From the NCBI GenBank assembly GCA_918807975.1, contig OU964918.1, positions 33,712,477-33,776,476 on the forward strand: 64,000 bases of DNA, written 5' to 3'. This document shows positions 10,101 to 22,303 of this stretch, piece by piece. This DNA is from Aplidium turbinatum. Its lineage: Eukaryota > Chordata > Ascidiacea > Aplousobranchia > Polyclinidae. The position numbers and the translations under genes are program-made. The notes under the pieces were generated by a model that searched no databases, was not told the DNA's origin, and was given only the letters and a program-made list of their open reading frames with translations. The number at the start of each line of letters is the position of its first letter. Position 1 is the stretch's first letter.

Positions 10101-13100
10101 AACAGTCACAATAATTTTTCTAAAAACTGTAAGTTGAATTTATATGATTTTTCTGTGTCAGCAGGCCAGAAATAACACACTGTGAAACAACAGGCGCGGG
10201 CCATACAAAAACGTCTCGCGGCCGGAGTTGGCCGGCGGGCCGGACTTTGGACATCGCTGATTTAATTCAATCCTTTCCGGACTTTTTGCAATGCAAAGTT
10301 TCGGATCACAGCATCAAATGATAAAATTTTGCGGCGTCTGAATTGATGCACAACATGTATAGTTAGGCTTTTCAATCGGTTTTGAGTCATGCCGAAGCGC
10401 AAACATTTGTTTACAAATTTCAGTAATTGCTAAAACCACGTCCTCAAATTGCAACCGTTGGAGATATCTACAGGAACACAAAAAAAATTCATAACAAAAC
10501 TATTTGGAAAAACGTTTTAAAAGTTGCAATCAATGATTTCCTTGTGTAGAGATTATGGGGTGGTTCGTTCTGGTTTGCAGCTGAAGTTTGCTGTGTATAG
10601 CTTTCTGTCAAAAGTACCAACTCATCCAAAATGTCTTGAAAAATGTCATTGTTGTACAAATGGTTTAAATTTGTTCCACATGCCAGCAACTGCACAACAG
10701 AAAGACATACGATGAAATTTTTATGGAACTTCAAACTCATCGACGACATGTTTGAGTTTGTTGATACATTTGTCAATTCCAACAACTATCGAAGCCTTTG
10801 CGATGTAGCCTACGGTAGAATACATTTCCTTCGAATGATTCAGCTAGTTAAGTGGAGTTATAAAAGCGTTTTGTCCTCTGGAAAAGAAAATCATTTTCCT
10901 TTAAATTTATAACTGCTCCAACAACTTTAGCTTGCGAGTAGTAGCCTACTCTTCCCAGCTTTCTCTTACTTAGATTACATCTTCGTTTAATTTCAGTAAA
11001 TTCATCAGTCAATCTTGTTTAGGACCTTATCCACATAATGCAAAGCAGTCACAAATTTAAAACTGCTAGTTGTAGGCTACTTTAGCATTGACTCAGCTTC
11101 CGATCAAGCTCTTGTTGGTTCCAACTTGATGCATTTAGCCTAAGCAAAGTCTTTAATAGGTCTTAAGTAGGCCTAACGTCTATAGAGCTTCAGTTGCAAA
11201 AGGGTAATGTAAAGCATTGGGTTGGACTGCACCACGCATTGATTACCTTCTCGAAGTCAATTTTCTTTGCAAAAAATGATAGGACTATGCTTTCTTTAGA
11301 TTTTTCAGAACTTTCCCTCTGACTCGGCCATAACTTTAAAGATGCCGCAAGCTTACATTCGATCAATTACTCAAAAAATGATATGATATTTGAACAACGT
11401 TGTCTGTAGGCAACACTATGAACTCCAACTAGCTTTAAGCAACAACATCCATAAACAAAAAATAGCCAGGTTTACTTTTTTTAATCGTGCTTGAACTGAC
11501 ACCTTTCACTTTCCCAGATAACTAATGTTGGATACAACATCTTATGCCTGGCCAACGCAGATTTTGAAGTTAAGGTTCAGTTGTCAAGCAAAAATAGTTC
11601 ACGCTTAGCTAAAACAGCACCAGTTTTAAACTTGAAACTATCAATACAATCGAAACCGTTCAGTTATACAGAAATCATTTCAGCTTCAGATTTTACGTCT
11701 TGAAGCTATTCAACATCGCGTACCTTAACACGAAAATGATTTGTTCTTGATGAGAAACATCGAAAGTGACATTTACAATGATTGAGAAATGCTTGAAACT
11801 ACGCACTTCATTGAAGAATTTGTTTATTAATGAGTTGTTATATTTTTATTTTAGTAGTAAAAATGGGCCCCCCTCAAAAGTGCAAAAACAAAAAACTACT
11901 CGTTTTTTCTTTACAATGTTTTGCTATGAGGGAAACTTGCCCGACTTCCCCCCTCTCGGAGCCCCTGGGCCATACGGTAGGCATATGAAGCTTGCTCACA
12001 AATAGGCTGATATAACCGTAAGAGCTTTTATTAATCATGTAACTTTTTGATCTTTTACTCGCTATCTCATTGCATACTCTTATTCTAAATAAAAGTAAAG
12101 GTTTCAAGCGGAAAGCATCAATCTTCTTGATTGAGAGCTGCCATAACGCCAATATTTTGATTTTTGTTGTGGAGTTTTAAGTTCAATACTCAATAACAAT
12201 CGCAGAATGTCACTGTGGTGTATGCAACATATAAGTTCAAATTAAATTGAACCATGTTTAATTATGGTCAAACATTTCCGTTTGCAGCTATTCTTATTGC
12301 TTTCTCTATCATTGGACCAGGAGCTGGATTCCTCGTGGGAGCCCAGTTTTTGAAACAATACACTTATTTGGGAGAAACGTGAGTATCGAAGCAGAATGCA
12401 AGAAACTTTAATTGTTTGTAAGTCAATAGAAACGTACATCATGCTTAGTTTATCAGCGGAAGAAAATGAAAAGGTGTCCCAAAACGAGATGTCTTGATAC
12501 AATGATGAATGACAGCAGAATAGGCATAGAAGACCTGAAGGCGGTTGAGAGGAATCGAGATATATGGAGCGAACAGGTTTCTTGAGTGACCGAGAGTCGA
12601 AATCTATTAAACGGATGATGATAATGACTAGCAACCAACCTTTAGCAATGTATGTTTTTTTTTATTGTCTGATAGAAATGTTTTTCAGTGTTTCAATTGA
12701 TCGATCAAGCGAACTTTGGGTTGGGGCTTGGTGGATTGGAATCTTGATCGCTGGTTGCATTGGCGTCGTTATTACAGTTCCTGTCATGATGCTGCCGCGA
12801 GTTCTACCAGGAACAAAAGATTTCAGACTAAACAGAGAAACAGAAGCTCACCAGAGTTCAAAAGAAGATCCACATGTAAAAAAATTTGGAGAAAGGCATG
12901 TTACTCCTAATCGTAAAGATGTTTTTTTGCCGAAAACAATTATATTTAATACATACAGTATTAACTTAAATGTTTAGTAGTTATTAAAGTGGCTGCAAAT
13001 TGAAACAATAAGATAATATGTTTACAGATTAGTGCATGCATTCCGATAGATTGAAAAATATTATTTTATAGTTTTCGTGTAAAGGTGCGTCTACACGAGA

Positions 13101-16100
13101 AAGTGTTCTTGCTTAGAAATTCTTGCTTAAGCTAGTGATTAAACTCGTTTCGTCTACACTGGCAACCTCGACGAAGATTTTGCTCGCTTGAATCGCGGTC
13201 ACGTGAGTATCTAATCCCCAATGACGTCACGTTTTAAAAAGTTCGCGCCAAAGCATAGCAGTTCGCGCTAAAGTACAGCAGAGCAGACCAAGCAACTGAC
13301 TGTTCTTTAACTATTTGAAGTTGTTGCAGTCTTTTAGTCATGGCTTCCCAGAAGTTGTGTAAAAAATGCTGCAAAAAGCGAAGGATGCAAACCCGCAATT
13401 TACTGCTTATTGAAGCATTCAGACACCTCAGTGAGGTTGAAATGTTGGAAACAGAATTTCGTGTCAGCGTGGGTGACTGGTAACAACCAGCAAAATCATT
13501 CTTCCGCTATTTTTATTACCCAGTGTACAATGGCAATGGTTTTCTGCTGAGATCTTGTTTTCGATTTGAAATTGGAAAATATTGTGCTTTCTATGGGCTA
13601 TTTCGAGTACGGTCACCGCCAGTTCAGCCCGCAACATTAATAAGAACGGGTTGGGATCAAAACTTAACGAAATCCTTTAACGATACCGCCCTGCCCTGTC
13701 TGGATACTGAGCTGAGAGGAGACCTGAGATTTTGGCGGGAAAAAACATTTCTAAGCAAGAGAACTCACTTGAGCGCCCAGTTTTTCGCTCTGGAGCGTAT
13801 TTTTTCTCGACGGCTCGCTTACTCTCCCATTTTCTTAAAAGTAAGCGGCACAAACTGCGATTAACTTAAAGAAACAAGAAGTTTGGCTAGCTTAAGCAAG
13901 AAAACAGTCGTCGTGTAGACGCACCTTAAGGCTTATTACGCAAGCAGCAGAAGGCAAAGTGATCGTGCAATGTCAAATGAGCATGTGCTAACTATTTTAA
14001 TGAAATGTTGTCTTTTTAGCGTGTAAGCCATTTCACTTTGACTTGAAGAAGCTTATGCCTTCGTCTTATAAAAACGTTTTTAAATTTAACTTTAGCCTTG
14101 ATTTTTCTGAGACAATGGTATACGCATACTAACACTTCTGGTAACTTACAATTTTTTTTGAAATTTTCATTCCAATTTTTTAATTTTTGTGAAACATTTC
14201 AATTTGCTGTTGAAGTGGAAGCATAACAAAGGAAAAGAAGGTTTGCAACTGTTGACTAGTTTTCGAATTCAAATAAAATTCGGCAAATAAAATTCGACAA
14301 TGCCAACAACACAAATGACGTAAGTTTAATAGAATATTCTTTTAGAGATCAATTGGCGATCTTTACGGCTTTGTGAGTAAAACCCTTTCTAAAAACTAAT
14401 TTTAGGGAATTACTTATATGGAAACGTTATTAAAACCATATCATAGGTCTAGAATATCTTGTTACAACCTGTTGTGTTCAAACATCATTGATAAAAATAT
14501 TTTTGATATTAACACCCTCCTAAATACGAATTTTTTTAATTGTAGTCTTTGCTATAAACAAAACCAACGCAAATCCATGAATAGGTCATCCGCAAAAGTT
14601 TAAATAAAAACAATTTACGAAATTGTAATGGTGCGTTTTATTTTCTAGTAATTCAGTCTTTCGCAGTATTTTTAAAAAAATTAAAAAAAAAAAAATTGCT
14701 TACAGATTTCGAGATTTTCCACGCTGTGTATGCATCCTGCTTCAAAATCCGACTTTTCTTTTCATATCAGTAGGAATTTCTATTGACTCGATTTTGCTCG
14801 GAGGAATTGCAGCATTTGGCCCGAAATACATAGAAACACAATTCGGAGTTGACGCAAGCACAGCAGGAACATATTTTGGTAGGGCGTTTGAAATGGTCGT
14901 TTTAATGACTCTGACAATCGAAGCACTTCATACAATGTATTTATTCTACATGAATTTGGTGTTAACTGTTGTAAATTTAATGTCAAGACAAAAGTTAAAC
15001 AAAATTTTCGATGGCATTTTTAAAATCATTAGTGTGTAACTGTCAAAATATTAACTAAATGCAGTGAAAGCCAGCTAGATTTCATTGACAACATACATTT
15101 CTATTCTCAGGACTGATGGCGATTCTTGGAGGGGCAGGAGGGCAATTGACTGGAGGGGCGGTCATTGCCAAATTAGACGTTTCCTTGAAGAATATGTTGC
15201 ACATGTCTTATATCACTCCTTTCTTAGCAGGAGTTTGCTCATGTTGTTACCTACTCACTTGCAGCAACCATCGTAAGTCGAATTTGGCGTTTGTATTAGA
15301 AACCACGGATTATTCTTTCAAGTGAAGACTTTATTTAATAGGATAATTGCTGAAAAAAATATAACAAAAAGCACCTGAGAAACTATTTTGTTTGATGATA
15401 CCTGTACATTGTACAACTGGTGCACAATATGGCCCACCAACACCAAAATAAAAAAGCTGTTAGCCTTCCTGGTGCAATTATAGATTAAGTAGCCCTGAAG
15501 TAATTTGTTGCTGGTCAATGCAAGTCGATCGTATAAAGCAAATCGTTTTATGTTACATTGAAGCAAGACTTACATTTACATAGGACTTCTGCTTCACTAA
15601 CTAGGTATTTGTCATGTTGTATTGTTCTCGTTGTGAGCGTAAGCAAGCATATTTATCCGTGCTAGTGCAACCAGTAAGTTGGCTACATTTTATTAGAAAT
15701 TAGTAAATTTTGAAGGTAAAGTTACTCAAAGCATTATTATGATTTTTTATATTTAACTTAGAAAGATCATCTCGACGTAACAAAATTGAAAATTCAAATA
15801 TAAAGAGCAAACAGCGTTATTACACAGAATCTGCAAATAACATTTGTTTCTATGCCCATGCCCATCGCTCAACTTTTGTTGAATAGAATTCGTTGGAGTG
15901 ACAATTCCTTATACCGGCTCTAATCAGACTAACCCAACAATTGTTGATCAATGCAACAACGTTTGTGGATGCAGTGAAGACGTTTACAATCCAGTGTGTG
16001 GAAGTGATGATCTGACGTACTTTTCACCTTGCTTTGCGGGATGTTACAACCAAACAGTATGTTTTGCGTGCAATCACCTTATACATACATGCCAATAACG

Positions 16101-19100
16101 CAAGCTTGTATATGATTATTTTGCAAAAGAATAGTGTCCTAATTGGATCATGAAGAATTCATGCAGTAGCCTACCAAGCAGCAGATAGTGCTAATACAAG
16201 ACATTGGCTTAGCTTAAACCAAACATGTGCAACTTGCGGCCCGCCATATCTTTCTCACATGTCTGGATGAGTAGGGTATATCAAGTTGCCAGCTTGCAAC
16301 ACGTCTCAGTTATCTTCTAAACATTATTATTAGCCTGCTACTTCCCGATACATAATGTTCAAGTCCTTACTAACACAATGCATTAATTATATCAACGACC
16401 ACAGGGTGAAACATATTCAAACTGCTCATGCGTGACAATAATGAATGGAAGTGCGCCGTCAAACCAAACCAACCTTGGAACAGCGACACTTGGGGCTTGC
16501 CCAGACAATCGATGCAGAACCGGCTGGCAACTCATATTGTTTTGCCTTTTAAATTTTTGTATCATGTTTTTCACGTTTTTCAATGATGCCTCTGGACTTC
16601 AGGCTTCTATTCGATGCGTTGCTTTCAACCAAAGATCTTTTGCGATTGGATTACAGGTAGGTGACTAAAGAAAACTTAATATGATATAGGCTATTTTATC
16701 TTGGGAACGATAAAAAATGGTCTTATCGAAATTTTCAATAGGCTTGTGATATAGCCTAGGACCCTAGGTCAAGACTAGGGAAAGAAATTTCTATTTGTTT
16801 TAGGATTGAAACCAAACACTCATCCACCATAAGTTTAGTTTTGCAAAATACGAGGATTTTTCAAGTTTGTTGCTTCAGCAGATTGTTTCAAAAAATGTAT
16901 AAATTGAAAATTAATTTAAACTAAATATTTCGTTTTTACATTTTAAAAATCAGGAATTTAAGTAATGACAAAGTAGTTTAACTTTAACAATGTCTTCACA
17001 TTTGTCGTCATCGTATGAGCCTATGGGGTCGACGGTCTATCCTTTTTCCACCCCAGATTCACGATCTTCCAAGAATAAGCTGGAAGGCTACCAGAGAGCA
17101 GCCAGTCTTTTGTTCATCATCCAAGACAGGCAGACTTTCCACTCTATTAGGTGGCTTGAAGGTGGTGCAATCGTTGATGATGTGGTCTGCGGTCTGTTCC
17201 TCAGCACCACATTCACAAGTAGAGAAAGAATCCATTTCCCATTGGTGCATGGTTGAGCGGAAAAGCCGGACGCCCGTACAAAGATGGTTGAGGCGCACCC
17301 ACGCCTGTCTTTGTAGTGTCAGGCCAGTGAGACGGGTGTCGATATCGGGGATCAAAGAATGGAGTGTGGTGGTGTTTAACTTCCATTAAGAGTTTCATTT
17401 GTGGACCGCCCAATTAGCCTCAGAGATGTTTCGTCCACCTCCTTTATTGATCAGAAGTTGAGCGACTGGCATGAATGAGTGTCTTGATTTCAGTCGATGG
17501 GAGTGCTCTCTTGGGAGAGCAAAAATCTTGGAGTGGGTAAGATGGTTGGGCTCCAATGCCTGTCAACGGAAAGACAAAGTGGCTTCTTCGCGACGAAACT
17601 CATGGGGTTGGATGCCCGCAAGAATGGGAAGATTGTCCAAAGGTGGGCGACGAAGGCACCCAGTCACTGTGCACCGAGCGCTGTTGACGTTGTTCCAAAC
17701 AGGCGCACAGTACTCTACTGAAGAGTACACAAGAACGGTGGCTGCTGTACGCACAGTGTCAGAGCTTGCTCCCCAGCTGGAGTCTGCCAAGCGCGAAAAC
17801 ATCACACAAAAAATTTCAGCGATTTTTGACAACAGGAACCTTCCCACTTTTTTAGTTGAAATTTCATAATATTTCAAAAAATCCCTAAAATTTCAAAGTT
17901 TTTTTCGCATTATTTAAAGTTGATATAATATTGTAATATTTCTTTTATACTGTACCTAAAACTATTAGTTTACTTATGTGTTTTTTTCAATATGGGGCCA
18001 ATATATGCAAATTAAAGCAGGGAAATGAATCATAAAATGTGTAAAAATCTTGGATTTTTTCTAAAAATTTACCAAAGTCAAACGTTTCAGTATCTAGTTT
18101 TGTATAGGCCAATAATTCCCGCACCCAATAGTTTCCGCGTCGAATAGGGCCTCGTCGAAAAGTGCCGCGTCGAATAGTTGTTTACCCTTTTGTGATTGTC
18201 TGACAATTTGATAGAGACGGCCTTCTTCTTTCGTTTGAGACTAGATCAAATTTCAGGGCACGTGGTGGAGAGCCAGGTGAGTGTAGCTTCGTCCAGCGTT
18301 GCTATACCATGCGTTCCATTTGGTGCCTTGTAGATGGGACATTCGAGAACGACATGATCAGCAGTTTGTTCCTCCGCGCCACATTCGCAGGCCGATGAGG
18401 GAGCCAGACCCCGCTTGTGCATGTTGGAATGGAAGCAACCGACTCCGGTTCGGATTCTGTTGAGCTTGACCCAAGTCGGCCGAGGCAGGTCCATACCAGG
18501 GAGGCGCGCCACCGGGTGGGGTATAAAACCATGTAGTTTGGTGTCGGTGGCGCACCACGCTGCTTTCCAAGTATCTTCCATGAAGTGTGCTGCGCTGATG
18601 GCATGATCGCTGAATGGATGTAGTAATTCAACAGCAGCTGGTACAAAGGGGTGTCTTGACTTTAGTTTCCGGGGGGATTCCTGAGGTGGGATGTTGAGTT
18701 TTGCATGGAGCAAGTGATTAGGATCCCTCGCCCGGCGGGCCAGGTGTATGATGGCTCCCTTTCGGCGGAGCTCAGAAGGTTGGATGCCTGCAAGGATTGC
18801 TAAATATTCTGTTGGAGTTGGGCGCAGGCATCCAGTCACAGTTCGCAATGCGTCGTTAATTGGGCTGTCGATGAGGCGGGTGTGGGCACTGCGGCACCAG
18901 GCAGGGGCGCAGTATTCAGCAGTGGAGTGAACCAGAGCCAGGGTTGCAGTGCGCGAGGTGACAGCACCTGCACCCCAAGTTGTGCCTGCCAGACGTCTCA
19001 GCAGGGCGACGCGAGATGTCAGCTTTTTGCGTAGTGACTGTAAACGGTATGTGAGTGACCTGCCAAGTGTAACCCCAAGGTATGTTGGTTCTGGGCAGGG

Positions 19101-22100
19101 CGGCAGAATTTTGCCGTTAACGGTCACTTTCAGGTCACGTTTTGCCTCCCTGTTGTTGAGATGGAAGGCTGCCATCACAGTTTTACTTTCGCTGAGCTTC
19201 AGTTTCCATTGATGAAGGTATCCAGATATGGCCGTCATGTCTTGGCTCAACGTCGTTTGTAATGATTGCCAGTCTTTCGCAGAGTACAAGATGGCCAAGT
19301 CATCAGCATATGCATATTTCTCAGATGTTGTTGATGGTAGGTCGTGCATATAGACGTTGAAAAGGAGGGGAGCCAAGACTGATCCCTGTGGGACACCGTT
19401 TTTGAGTCGCCGCAGTCTACTTGGTTTTCCGCTTCCGGTGGTAAGGGTAAAACTCCTGTTGTGGATGAGTTCCATGATCATTTTGACCATGTAGCCTACC
19501 TGTCAGGGAGTAGGCGGAGTAGCTTGTAGACTAGGCCACGGTGCCAAACAGTGTCATAGGCTGCTGTTAGGTCGATAAAAACAGCTCCCGCTTTCTTTTT
19601 TGCCGAGAAACTCTCCTCAATATCCTGAGTTAGTAGTGTGACTTGGTCTACAGTTGACCTCCCGTGTCGGAAACCAGCTTATTCTTTGGGAAGCAGTGGG
19701 TCGATTATTGGTTCGACACGGGCGTAGATCAGTCTTTCAAGGATCTTGAAAGGGATGCAGAGCAAGGAGATGGGGCGATAGCTCTTTGCATCGTCTAGTG
19801 GATTGTTTGGTTTAGGGATCGCGACGACCAGAGATCTTCTCCATACTTTAGGAATCTTGAGGCGGCGCAGGCAGGACGACAGGAAATCGCATAACCAGGA
19901 CTTTAGAACATAACCAGCGTGCATGATAAGCTCCGGACAATGGACATATCCTATCTGGACCAGGGGCTTTACCAGGTTTTAGGTGCTTGCGAGCAGCATT
20001 GAATTCGCTCCGTGAGAAGGAGCTAGAAATGCTCTCCTGGTCGGGTGTGTTGATCTTCCAAAGCTTAGTCACTTCTTTGGTAACAAACCGATCGGAGGTA
20101 CGATCACACGGCTTATATGTCCCATTTTTTATAACCTGCGATGCGATATTATTAGCAGGAATGGGACATTGTCAGGGTGATTGTCTTGATCGTCCCATAA
20201 GGTTATTGAGTGTGCTCCACGCTGTACGGCTTGAGTGCGAGAGATTGGATGGTCTCTGTCCAGCGTTCTTTTCTTTTTGCATCGAGTTTTTCCAGAAGAG
20301 CCTTGGCGGCTGAGGGTGTTGTTTGACCATCTGAAGATTTAACAAAAGATTGGTAGAGGCGCTCGCATTCTGCATCCCAGCACGGAGTGTAGTTAATTCT
20401 ACGACCGCAGCACACTCTGAAAATGTGATAATGACAATGCTTGCAGATGACTCCAGAAAGGTTCGAGAAAATGCAGTCATGGCAATATTGAAAATTCGCA
20501 ATGGGGCAAATAGTGGTGATAGATCCGTTCGGAAGTTTGTTGTTTTAACGATAAATTATGAGGCCAACCATTATTCCGACATCACCATAGATTTATGTTA
20601 TGAACCTATCTTCACAACCACAATTACATCTGATGACATCATCTCATACCGTGAAAGCAAAATAGAAGGGAAAAGCTATCCAAACCACTCCCAATCAGTA
20701 GAAAGAATTGTGAAATTGGTGACTGATGCATACATCGTATATCGTACAGGTGACTGATACATCGTACAAAGTGTGTGGGTTTGATAGAAGAAATGGATTC
20801 ATCCGTTCTGGTATAGCTTCCAGGAAACTGATTCCTGTTGCAGACACAAAGGCGCACTACAGCCAAGCACATTTGTAGATACTGTTAACACTAAAATCAA
20901 GTGCTAGTATATTTGTGTTACAATTGAATTAGTGACTGTTGAATCCAATTGATTTTGCATGACTGTCATTTTATATTCCCAAAACTGATTTTAAAATTTT
21001 TGGAAAAAATTGCATGTTTTCGCAAAAAAATTAAAGCAACCGAATCTCAAAACCCAAACAAAACTTGTATTAGAAGCCAGTCCATAGTGCAATGTAAAAT
21101 AGTATATTGAACATAGCCAAAAAAAAGTGTCTTTAAAGTTCTATTTTCATAAGCATGTTTTGCACATTTTTCGAAAAAGGCAGAATTTTCAACCCCAAAA
21201 GTGGGTAGGTTCCCAAGGTCAAAATTTCCTCAAATTCGGTTTCTGGTCGTTTTATGTTTTTCCACAAGAAATATCAACGAAACAAAGCAACATTTTTGGT
21301 TCACCGCACCCTAATCGACACTTGGTCACATGCACATTGCACAACCAAAATTGAGAAAAAATGTGCAAGTTTGCTGCGTTTTTGCATAACGTTTTTACTT
21401 AGAGCGTTCGCTTTGCCATATTATGATTATGTTTAAACTCCCCAAAACATATTTTGAAGGAATTATGGTTCCCTCAAACCTTTTTATAAATCTGCTGCCG
21501 GTTCTGACAAGGTCAGCTTTGACAAGGTATTTTGTCGACAGTGCCCAGTAAAGACCAAAGCTTTGAATTAGTATGACTACAACAAACTAAACAATTAAAA
21601 TTTCGTTTTCAATTGTTCAAGATTCTTTTGTCAAGAGTAATTGGAACAGCCCCAGGTCCAGTTGTAGTTGGTGCCATCTTTGACAGAATGTGTCTACGGT
21701 GGACAGAAGAATGTGGAATCAGAGGCTCATGTCTTGCATACAACAACAAAGATTTATCTTTGTACGTTGCACTGCTTCTTGTTATTTTGAAGGTAGGCTC
21801 CAAAATAATTTAACAAAATGGTGTAAGATTTTTTTTTTAATTAAAAATAAAACCTCATCTAAATTTTTAAACGATATAGTCAGCAAATAGAAGCAAATGT
21901 AGACAGATGGCGGCCCATCTACTGTACGTCTTAGTAAGCCATTGAATTTATCCTGATGACGTTAAATTAATGTAAATAGTCTAGAAGAACTTCACATGCC
22001 CTTCTAAGTTGCAATGTTTATGTATTAATAGTTCGCTGTGGCTCTGGCGTTCCTTGTGGCATTGTTGCTGTACAAACCGGCACCTCAGCAATTGGATTCA

Positions 22101-22226
22101 AGTATCGAACCAAACGATCAAAATGACCAGAAAAGCACAAAAGAAAGAGAGACCAACAAAGAAATCGCAGAAAGCTTGTTTGCAACGCTGACTGCATCTA
22201 ATCAAAACCAAATTCCTTCGGAGTAA
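7192..22226 (+). CDS. Solute carrier organic anion transporter (SLCO/OATP), first paralogue
   Basis: Sodium-independent plasma-membrane carrier of large organic anions, by family. Exons: 7192-7323, 8844-9110, 9548-9663, 12288-12378, 12689-12895, 14706-14878, 15111-15272, 15887-16056, 16405-16656, 21622-21792, 22032-22226; phases agree at every join. They encode 644 residues with 12 predicted TM segments: TM1 KWALVFFCLGAIMQG, TM4 with SPLYSLSIIYLDE, TM5 IIGPGAGFLVGA, TM6 ELWVGAWWIG and TM10 CLLNFCIMFFTFFNDAS. The TM9-TM10 loop (exons 8-9) is a Cys-rich Kazal-like domain with VYNPVCGSD and SPCFAGC. The first coding exon with the ATG was not found; the first recognised exon starts in phase 2, just before TM1. 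The fifth intron appears to be GC-AG. The tenth intron-exon block spans 5 kb because LINEs have landed in it. An AATAAA lies at 22304. The substrate cannot be inferred. Confidence 0.93.
7388..8536. mobile_element. Degraded hAT-like element interrupted by a LINE piece
   Basis: The left end CAATGCCGGATTTAC and the reverse complement of the right end, CCAGGGGCGGATGTAC, share most positions. The flanks GCCACACC (7380-7387) and GTTACACC (8537-8544) agree at 6 of 8 bases, as expected of an old 8-bp target duplication. The plus strand at about 7998-8055 reads FAAPRVERALLISFTNIE, weakly like the hAT C-terminal dimerisation region. A LINE fragment sits inside at 8077-8345. The element lies in the first recognised SLCO intron. 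Confidence 0.5.
8077..8345 (-). mobile_element. Jockey-like LINE fragment, C-terminal ORF2 piece
   Basis: The minus frame at 8077-8325 reads LVGLNPLHTGVRLFRSNMHK and then CECDKEKDIANHTTCNCPIY. This matches the C-terminal Cys/His block of the longer LINE copy at 18246-19490 (CECGAEEQTADHVVLECPIY). Only the terminal domain survives. A shorter piece of the same segment recurs at 33286. Confidence 0.75.
10038..10259. mobile_element. Short hAT-type MITE
   Basis: The left end CAGGAGTGTTCAAAC and the reverse complement of the right end, CAGCGATGTCCAAAG, form imperfect inverted repeats of hAT style. The interior near the right end is GC-rich (CGGCCGGAGTTGGCCGGCGG). It is non-coding and lies in the third SLCO intron. 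No clean target duplication was read. Confidence 0.55.
12896..12897 (+). promoter_or_regulatory. GC splice donor of SLCO intron 5
   Basis: The paralogue's exon ends EEFGK-K with a GT donor. The matching point here is KKFGE-R, where the sequence is GAAAG|GCATGT. Only this GC donor gives the phase-2 join that restores RFRDFPRC in the next exon; nearby GT sites give the wrong phase. Confidence 0.65.
13083..13926. mobile_element. PIF/Harbinger-like transposon, 844 bp, internally deleted
   Basis: The terminal inverted repeats AGGTGCGTCTACACG and CGTGTAGACGCACCT are perfect over 15 bp. They are followed by weaker similarity in CTTGCTTA/TAAGCAAG wording. TAA lies immediately outside both ends (13080-13082 and 13927-13929), the 3-bp target duplication typical of PIF/Harbinger. 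Inside, a small frame at 13340-13483 begins MASQKLCKKCCKKRRMQTRN and ends VSVGDW just where a GT follows. It could be a first exon left from a larger element. A longer frame at 13523-13864 is not recognised. The element lies in the fifth SLCO intron. Confidence 0.75.
16990..17810 (-). mobile_element. 5'-truncated jockey-like LINE, 3' end
   Basis: Minus-strand frames carry SSVEYCAPVW, TVTGCLRRPP, LAGIQPHEFRREEA and CECGAEEQTADHIINDC, in the order seen in the longer copy at 18246-19490. They fall in several frames, so the copy is decayed. The part at 16990-17130 matches the 3' UTR of the copy at 6241. Homology stops near 17805 (FSRLADSSWGA), the truncation point. It lies antisense in the long SLCO intron before TM11. 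Confidence 0.85.
18246..20415 (-). mobile_element. Jockey-like LINE, reverse transcriptase and C-terminal domain
   Basis: The longest open frame in the window (414 codons, 18246-19490) carries GVPQGSVLAPLLFNVY (residues 32-47), the catalytic YADD (61-64) and a C-terminal CECGAEEQTADHVVLECPIY block. Upstream pieces on the same strand supply IDLTAAYDTVWHRG, SYRPISLLCIPFKILERL and KPGKAPGPD, then CWDAECERLYQ from the linker after the endonuclease. The copy is broken: TAA replaces a codon in PKE*AGFRHGRS, eight extra bases (TAGGCTAC) precede the 414-codon frame, and another frame change lies near 19900. The endonuclease is missing, so the copy is 5'-truncated. Few changes in the long frame suggest it is the youngest of the related copies here. 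Confidence 0.9.
20418..20878 (+). pseudogene. Fragment of an uncharacterised, repeated invertebrate protein family
   Basis: Starting at the LINE's 5' junction, the plus strand reads MLADDSRKVRENAVMAILKI, VRKFVVLTINYEANHYSD, NHSQSVERIVKLVTDA and, further on, VCGFDRRNGFIRSGIASRK ending at TAG 20876-20878. I recall this order of blocks ('MLADD..hiRelAv.rIlkaR', 'HTQaVERcVKLVTEAs', 'CG..rRdGfIR..iaSR') from uncharacterised, often multi-copy proteins in arthropods and cnidarians. Its function is unknown to me; a mobile-element origin is possible. The frame is not continuous, the N-terminal part is absent, and it lies inside an SLCO intron, so this is a relic rather than a gene. Confidence 0.6.
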
Positions 22227-22303
22227 GAAAATCGTATTTAAAGAAAAATTCAATGCAAAATCTGAGAGTTCTTTATCTGCAGTTAGTTAATGTCAATATT
22301 ACA

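Noticed and set aside
18246-19490. 414-codon frame as a host gene
   Set aside because: The GVPQGS and YADD reverse-transcriptase motifs and the Cys/His tail identify it as LINE ORF2.
20350-20757. 135-codon plus frame as an intact gene
   Set aside because: Its first 20 or so codons are antisense LINE sequence. Only the part from about 20418 resembles a protein family, and that part is incomplete.
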